Positions 57,661 to 64,000 of a stretch of DNA of 64,000 bases are shown one piece after another; the stretch's first letter is position 1, and each line of letters opens with the position of its first letter. The DNA lies in the NCBI RefSeq assembly GCF_028389875.1, contig NC_084671.1, positions 2,178,501 through 2,242,500 on the forward strand, in the 5' to 3' direction. The stretch comes from Rhea pennata (lineage: Eukaryota; Chordata; Aves; Rheiformes; Rheidae). The position numbers were made by a program, and so were the translations under genes. The notes under the pieces were generated by a model. It was not told the DNA's origin. It searched no databases and saw nothing but the letters and a program-made list of their open reading frames with translations.

Positions 57661-57959
57661 CTTGGAAGTTTATCAACCGCGTTGCCTGCTAGCGTTCTGC
57701 CGTAATTGTAGAACAGTTAAAAAAGAAAACACTGAAAACCACGAGAATGGCAAAATAAATGACAGTTTTGTGCGGCCTGAAACCCTGGAGCGAAGGGAAA
57801 GGAAGAACACTTAAAAGTGGGCTAAAATCGGATTTTAGCATCTGATGCAACAGTGCCATAACATGAAAAAATGTGGTAAACCGGTTGTTTAAAACACTCG
57901 GTAAAATAATTTTCCCCAGGAACAATATCCACACGCAACATTTTCAGATTGCTTGTTTG

Positions 57960-58520
57960 GTAGATCGCTGCAATTACTTAGGTAAGTCTAATTGTTTGCT
58001 TTTTTGATTATTTTTAAGCATTATTTTCCAAAAAAGCAGAGTAATTTGCCCTTCTGTGAGGGCAGCAAATTATCAGGGACCGGGATAATGGATTGCGCTC
58101 TATTAGTGCGTATTAATACTTGCACTGCGTTTAATCAGCTATGTGATTTGTATTTTTGGCATTGCGCTGAACGTGAAATTCTTGGTGATTACTCCGGCAA
58201 TGCTGAAGACCTCCTCAAGGTCAGAAAACCCTCACCACATAAAAGTCAATATATTATTATTGGCTATAACTCGTGTAGCTGCAGCCTGAGCTCTGCTTAA
58301 TCACGATTCTATTGCACGAAGCCTTTAGGAAAAATGGTGTTATAATGAGAATTTTTGTTCCAAATGCATTCGCATGATTAAGTCTTTATTTTCAGCTAAC
58401 AACTCAGCAGCTTCACTGCAAGGTTTGACTGCATTAGATCAAATACAGACAGCCTAAATAGGAAACAGTTCAGTAATAACTTGCTGTAAACAATAATCTA
58501 ATTACAGGAGCTTTTCCAGC
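57960..58520. promoter_or_regulatory. Candidate conserved enhancer block
   Basis: Low-CpG, high-complexity block with GGGATAATGGATTG, CGTATTAATACTTGC, GGTTTGACTGCATTAG, ATTCGCATGATTAAG (POU-like) and, at its end, TGTAAACAATAATC (FOX-type) with TAATTACAGG. A 102-codon frame (57992-58300) crosses it but shows no family resemblance. Confidence 0.42.
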
Positions 58521-58689
58521 GCAGCAATGTGTCACTGGAAAGGGAACACGATGCAAAGTGAGGTTTTGCATGGTTTCTCTTTTCTCCGCGTATTTTTGCA
58601 GTTCTGGTTTCTTCAGCGTATTGTGTCTCGTGCGATTTCTTGCACTTTTTCCAGCGTCTCCCAGTTCATTACTCTCGATTTGTCTGAGA

Positions 58690-59740
58690 CGCTCTTTTTT
58701 GAGGCGCCTTTCCCGGCCCGGGCGGCGCGGCGGCGGCGCCTCCTCGCCCCGCGCCCTCCCGCCGCCGGCCCCGCCGCGCTCTCTCGTTCCCTTCGGCCGC
58801 GCTCGGAGCCTCGGCCCGGCAGCAGGCGTGCCGCACGCGCGCGCGCCCGGCGCCGCTCCGGGCGCTCGCTCCGCTTGCCAGGGGAAAATGGTGTCAAAGC
58901 TATTGGTAAAGCAGAGAAGGAAAAGCGTCTGGTTTCGCCCGAAATAATTAGGAACGGCAGGCTTGTGCCGAAAAATCAGAAAGCGGGGCGGGGAGGAGCT
59001 GGAGAGCTTTCGGAGGCTCTTTGGCTGCCCTCCTCCGCCCGCAGCGCGGGCTCTCCGCGCGCCGCCTCCGCCGGGAGCGGGGCCGGGGGCTCGCCGGGGC
59101 GCGGGAGCGGCCTCAGCCCCGCTCCGCCGGGCACCTTGCCGTCTCTTCTCCGTCCGCCGGCGCCGTGCGATCGGGCCCGGGTAACACGAAGTCGGGCACG
59201 GCGCCCGCGGGGACGCCGGCGCGCCGAGCGCTGCCCTCGAGCACGCCGGAGCGGCTTGCCCTGCGGGCGGGAATCTCCTCCGGAGGGAAGGTCTGGCCGC
59301 TCGGCGCTGGCCGCCGCCGCGTTTCGGGGCCGCGGGCGCTGCTCCCGCCCGCTCCCCGCCACCGGGAGCCGCGGAGGCGGCGGCTCTGGGAGGATGGTGG
59401 ATTAATGGATACGGGAGAATTTCCTTTCCTGGCTTTACCCTGCGATTCCCGCGCCCGCGGGGCCCGGAGCGGAGCCGCGGGCGCGCGGGGGCCTCCGGTC
59501 AGGGTTGCTTTGCAGCGACCTGATCGATTTTGCAACTCGTCTGAAAGCGCGTTAACCTCGCAGCGGTGCGTGCGGGGGCCGGCGGCGCTCTCCTTCCGGG
59601 AGACGTCCGCAGGCTGTTTGCAGACGGGCCGGCCCGGGGTCGCGGCGAGGGGCTCGGCCCGGCCGCAGCCGCCTGCGTTTGCTCGGCTTTCGCGGAGCCA
59701 GCTCGCGCCCGCGGCACCCTGAGGAGCCGCGCTCAGCTCT
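58690..59740. promoter_or_regulatory. CpG island of about 1 kb
   Basis: The densest CpG block of the right half, with a short less GC-rich gap at 58885-58980. Frames of 292 and 233 codons on the + strand overlap - strand frames and are Arg/Ala/Pro-rich without domains. It could be a promoter, but no donor-linked exon was convincing. Confidence 0.5.
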
Positions 59741-60169
59741 CCGCCAGTTCCTGCAAATTCCCTTCCTTATTCGAATTAGGATTACCCCGGTTTTCTCGCT
59801 GTTAAAACACGGAAGCGCAAGCGTTTCTAAACATGAGCGGCTTTGGCGTTTCTCAGCAGCAAAGCTGAACTTCTCCCTACTGCAGCTATTCCCTGCGCAC
59901 GCCCGAGCACCACCCTTAACTCACCTCTCTGCAAGCTACCGCTGCACGTTGGCTGAAACGCGACTCCGCCGATTTACCATTTTGCGACTGCCGCATTTGA
60001 GGCAGAGGCCGAAACCTCAAGCTTCCCCTCGGTAACGAACGCTGAGAGCACCCACGCGCAGGAAATAGTGAAAACCTAATGCAACTCCTGGCTAACGTTA
60101 ATTCTTATTTTCCTGAAAACTAAGCGGGACACTAATAAAACTTATGCAAAAGCCTGAGAAATGTTCAGC

Positions 60170-60561
60170 GTGCTCACGCTTTAACGAGCCGCGGGGAGGA
60201 ATTCCTCGTGGGAATCCCCCGCGCGAAGCTGGGCCCGACGCCGGCCGCGCCGCAGCTGAGCGTGGTTGCTTGCGAGTATAAACGTGCCACCTGCAGCAGG
60301 CAGGGGAGCTGTGGGGTGGTGTGATGCTCTGGGGGTCTGGCCCCTCTCCGTTGTTTTGCTGTGAGGCTCGGCACAGCTCCGGGAGAAAGTTCACAAGTCC
60401 GTGAAAACACACTCTTGATTACGAGCCAGGTGAGTCCATTAGTTATTAATCTAAACTAATCACAGTGGAGTGGAAAGCAATCTATGGGTTGCAAATGTTT
60501 CTCTTTCTTTCAGCAATATTGCTAGAGTGAAATTGCAAAATGCTTTACCCAGGTAGGAGAA
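60170..60561 (+). ncRNA. Possible spliced non-coding transcript start
   Basis: A small CpG-rich patch (60170-60280) is followed by a consensus donor at 60430 (GCCAG then GTGAGT). Downstream, a good acceptor (CTCTTTCTTTCAG) ends at 60514, followed by 47 bases and another donor-like GTAGGA near 60562. The sites are only inferred to belong together, since an 85-base intron is short. The surrounding AT-rich sequence may instead be a conserved element. Confidence 0.2.
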
Positions 60562-60829
60562 TACTGTAAGCTATTTCTGCAATTAAATGGCTCACGTATG
60601 CGAAAGCTGTTGCCCGCTTTGTAGAGGGAGCTGGTGTGTCACTGCGTGGCCTGATGGCACCCAGAGCCCCCACCGCGTCCTTGTGCCGCCGTGCGGCGGG
60701 GGTAACCTCCGTCCTGCTGCGGGCGCTGACCGAGGAGTAAAACCGGCAGAGACCACGCAGGCTCATTAGTGTTCCTCCCCACGGCAAGGGCAAATACGCT
60801 ATCGCTCATTTACATGCTGCATCAATGAT

Positions 60830-61200
60830 ATTTCTTTTAATTAATGACTGTTTCAGTAGTTATGGCCATTTAAAATGGGGGGAGTACCAAAAACATTTAA
60901 CTCATTAGCTTGTTTTCTTCTTCTGGTTTCAGTACTGTGGTCTTCACCCAAGCAAAACTTCTGCTGCAGCCAGCAAAGCCAGCAGAGCCCACGGAGGTTT
61001 TTCCTGTGCGGGGATGCGGCCGCATCTGCATGTGGTTTCCGTTGTCCTGCATTTAACCTTCCAAAGACTCATTTTTTTCAGAATACTTTATTTACATTTT
61101 CTTTTAAAAAGAATGTTTACTTTCTTCCTAAGGTCTGCCACATGTCAGAATACTTGCAAATCTAAATATTTCATAAAAGGATCTGCATAATAAATAACGT
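60830..61200. other. AT-rich non-coding block
   Basis: Low-CpG sequence with TTTTAATTAATGACTG at its start. No exon recognised. Confidence 0.3.
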
Positions 61201-61379
61201 AAGCATGTTTGGTAAGCGAATGTTGAGAACGGTGTAAGAAAAGACATTCTGGGTATTCAGTTATTTTATAAAGGGCTCTGCGGCGTATTCCCATTTTTAG
61301 CACGTTATCATATCTCGGCAAGCGCCAGCCAGATTTCCACCGCTTAAATATCTGCTGAACCGACAACCAGGAGGCACGT

Positions 61380-62340
61380 GCGTGGTCAGGGCTGCCGCGG
61401 CGCTGCAGGACGCCGGCCCGGCCGGGGCTTGCTGCCCTGCCACCCCAAACTGGAAGGAAAAGGGGAAAACGCGTAGGGAAAAGGGCGGCCGCTTCGCGCA
61501 GAGCTGGGCTCTCCTAGCGCCTTATTGAAACCTCCCTCCTCTCGGTTACCGGGAAGACGCGCGCTGGGGCGCTGGGCTCCGCCGGCCGCGGCGGTCCCGT
61601 GCAGAGCGTGGCAGGGTGCTGCAGCCCCCTCCAGGCTGCCGTCTGCCCGGACGCCCTTTGCCGATGCAGCGGGAGGCCGCCAACGTCGCGTCGCTGCTCG
61701 ACGTGCAGCGCGTCTGGCGCGCAAACGCCCTAAAACCCCCGCAGCCGCGGATGGCGCGCGCTCCCGTGCGCCCCTCGAAGCTACGGCGTTAGGAAGCCCA
61801 AGGTGTGCAGGAAGAGGGGTAAATTAAACAGGTGGCAAATCTCTCCTGGACACGTGTTTTCTCCTGGAGCCTTACAGAGAGAGCAGGAAATCCGGGCTCT
61901 GCTGTCCCCTCCTCCGCCACCACGGCCCCGAATCTGCTCCGGCTCGCGCTCGCTCCGCGGAGGCCTCGCAGGCACCCGACGGCCAGAACCGGGGCTCGGC
62001 CTCCAGCCGGGCCCTCCTGGTTTCGGTGCTCGCCGTTCTCCGCGGACGAGCTGCTTTGGAGCTGAGGACGCGGGTGGTGGGCGCCGAGCACCTCCGCTCG
62101 CTTTCCTGCCAGGAACGCGGCTTGTGTCCGGCCGGCTGCCGAAACGCGGTGAACGCCTCCCAAAAGCCAGGAAACCCAACGCTGTGCAGCTGACCCGGCG
62201 GAAATCCTCTGAACCGTCCCCGCGGGCGCGGAGAAGAGCGCCCGCTCCCGGCAGCGCGAGCGGCGCCGGCCCGCGCGTCTGCCGGGGCCCGTCGAGGGCA
62301 GCTGCGGCGCAAACCTCCGAAAGGTTGAAATTAGCAGAAT
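61380..62340. promoter_or_regulatory. CpG island of about 1 kb
   Basis: CpG-dense with a brief AT-richer gap at 61800-61870. Long overlapping frames on both strands are composition artefacts. Confidence 0.45.
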
Positions 62341-62619
62341 TATTTCCGGCTCCTTTCAGAAGTTTGTTGCACGCCTCAAAGGAGCAACGGTGACACGGAT
62401 CTAGCTTCTAAAAGCAGTGGTAGCAGATGCCCTTTAACGCTCGCTTTTACCCGCTGTTATTTCACTGCGAGGGTGAACGGGCCCTGAAAGTCTGGGAGAA
62501 ACAACCGAAGAGGGAATGAAATGGGAACTGCCATCAGACTGGACAGGTACTAGCGTTCACTGCAGCAGGACTGAGTGCTGCGTGTACTGACACAAAACCC
62601 ACGTTGTTTATTACTTGGG

Positions 62620-63120
62620 TGTTTGCTCCTAGGACCGCCGTGCTCCTCGGGACGGATCGTTCCTCCCCATCCGCCGGAGAGCAGACACACCGGAGTGCCG
62701 CTCCGACGCTGCCTCTCTGCAAGGCCAGTTTAAGTGTGCTGGTTAAAGGCTTTGGGAGTAAAGCCGAGTGGCTAATGAACAATATTGGGCACAACGTTAT
62801 ACATAGTATTTAGCGTAGTTTTATGGGCTTTTTCGAGGAGAAGAAAAAGCACTGTTCACACTGGACAAAATAGCTGTTTTTTTTTTTTTTTCCCTCTCTC
62901 CTTTAAGTGTTCTTTTATTGAAAACAAACTGGGAAATCCGTGAGAGGCATTAGCGTGGCAGTGGCTGGAGCTTTCTGCAGGACATCTGGCTGCCAGCTCG
63001 CTCGTCTGCTCACCTAGCAGTCTGTTACTGCCAAGAGACGGCACGGCGCGGAAACCGCTACTCCGCTGCGGCCCCGTCCGCACCAGTTCATGCTGCGAAC
63101 CTGCGATCGGCTCTGCGAGC
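62620..63120. other. Mixed GC block with a T13 run
   Basis: Moderate CpG density interrupted by an AT-rich stretch with a T run at 62878-62890. Nothing recognised. Confidence 0.3.
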
Positions 63121-63129
63121 GCAGAAACA

Positions 63130-63500
63130 GGTGTTTGCTCCTTTCTGCGTGATTTATTTGATCTCTTCCCTAAATCCTCTTCCCATGCCACTTACACTGC
63201 CATGTAAATCCCATGCTAAAATATTACCTACAGAAAGCATATATTGTATGTGCATTGGCTGGCTCATAAAATATCCATTATTAAATTTCACAAAACCTAC
63301 TTTTTTTTTAATGTAAGCTCAGATACTCTAAGAAATAAAATAGAAACTGAAGAGTTCTGGCCAGGTTCTCTGGGCCTATAGACTTATTAAGTATCCCTGT
63401 CCAAGGAAACCAGGAATGCAAATATTCCTGTCCAAAAATATCCTGTTAAGACTATTTTGTTTTAATCACAGCTGCGCTAAAAAATACAGAGTTCCCCTGT
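63130..63500. promoter_or_regulatory. Candidate conserved non-coding element
   Basis: AT-rich, low-CpG block with CATAAAATATCCATTATTAAA and TTTTAATCACAGCTG between GC-rich regions. Confidence 0.3.
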
Positions 63501-63539
63501 ACCCTGCAGTCACCTTCCCCCGCTATGATGAAAGTGCCT

Positions 63540-64000
63540 TTTCCGTGTTTTTCCTCGCAGCCGCCCCGGAGCCAGGCCTGCCCGTACCCGGCGGCACGGC
63601 GAAGACCCGGAGTTCACGTTGCCTCTGTTGGCCGCAGCTCCCGCTCCCGGCGCGCCGGCCCACGCGGAGCGGGCGGCGGGGACACGCGGGGACGGCGCTT
63701 CCCCGGCCGCGTTAATTAACTTCCTCGCTCGGGGATCAATCGACCCCACCGTTGCTCTTATTGACTTTATCATTAGCCACCTCTTACTTTTTGTTTGAAA
63801 AAAAGCTCTGTCGCCTAACGTAAAAAAATCTATCGTTCCCTGCCCGGGGGCGGCCGCCGGCGCCCCTCGCCCCGCTGCTCCCCGCGCATCGCCGTGCCGC
63901 CGGCGCCTCCGCGCGCAAAAGCCGCGCAGCGCCCCGCGGGGCCGCTCGGGAGTCCGGCGGGAGGGGGGGGGGATCCCCACCTGGCCGCGGAGCCGCTCTC
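63540..64000. promoter_or_regulatory. CpG-rich region split by an AT-rich element, running off the window
   Basis: CpG-dense at 63540-63710 and 63840-64000. Between them lies an AT-rich element (63712-63835) with GTTAATTAAC, GGGGATCAATCGACC and TATTGACTTTATCATTAGCC. No coding exon of a homeobox gene is recognised before the window ends. Confidence 0.4.

Noticed and set aside
58527-59722. Frames of 292 and 233 codons in the 58.7-59.7 kb island
   Set aside because: Composition-driven, overlapping frames on both strands, no homeobox or other domain.
61380-64000. Coding exons of SHOX2 at the right end
   Set aside because: I looked on both strands for homeobox-like and C-terminal SHOX2 signatures and found none.

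Overview
The window reads as bird nuclear DNA. The clearest marker is an inverted, 5'-truncated CR1 retroposon tail at 9631-9804, the standard avian repeat. Long introns with GT/AG borders, CpG islands, sparse repeats and no bacterial gene structure agree. Most long open frames are chance frames in CpG-rich or tandem-repeat DNA and are not annotated as genes.

Layout. 1-2.3 kb: non-coding DNA with a solo endogenous-retrovirus LTR (760-1432) flanked by a 5-bp target duplication. 2.3-2.9 kb: a CpG-island promoter with a good splice donor. 2.9-14.2 kb: the remains of one recognisable gene on the + strand, a PQ-loop lysosomal transporter of the SLC66A1 (PQLC2) family. Position-for-position resemblance to SLC66A1 makes SLC66A1L/PQLC2L the best call. 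The 5' exons are well kept. Exon 3 is one base short of the family reading frame, the later exons carry frameshifts and stops, and a diverged second copy of the last exon lies about 1 kb downstream. I read it as a pseudogene or a gene reduced to its 5' half. 14.2-27 kb: AT-rich DNA with one unexplained exon-like ORF (20728-20903).

From about 27 kb to the end the composition becomes a mosaic. Some thirty GC- and CpG-rich patches alternate with AT-rich, low-CpG blocks rich in homeodomain, TALE, FOX and TCF-like words. That is the look of a regulatory desert around a developmental gene. In human, PQLC2L is followed by a gene desert and then SHOX2, so a SHOX2 regulatory landscape is the best guess. 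I found no SHOX2 exon here, so this rests on remembered synteny.

The GC-rich part also holds an array of about 100 copies of a 12-bp unit (44588-45780), a 50-bp minisatellite with a G-rich strand (48671-49167), a GGGAT-like degenerate array (47995-48300) and several GGCAC pentamer tracts. The variation inside the 12-bp array and the GGCAC tracts is mostly CpG to TpG/CpA change, a sign of germline methylation. No tRNA, rRNA, CRISPR or complete protein-coding gene was recognised.
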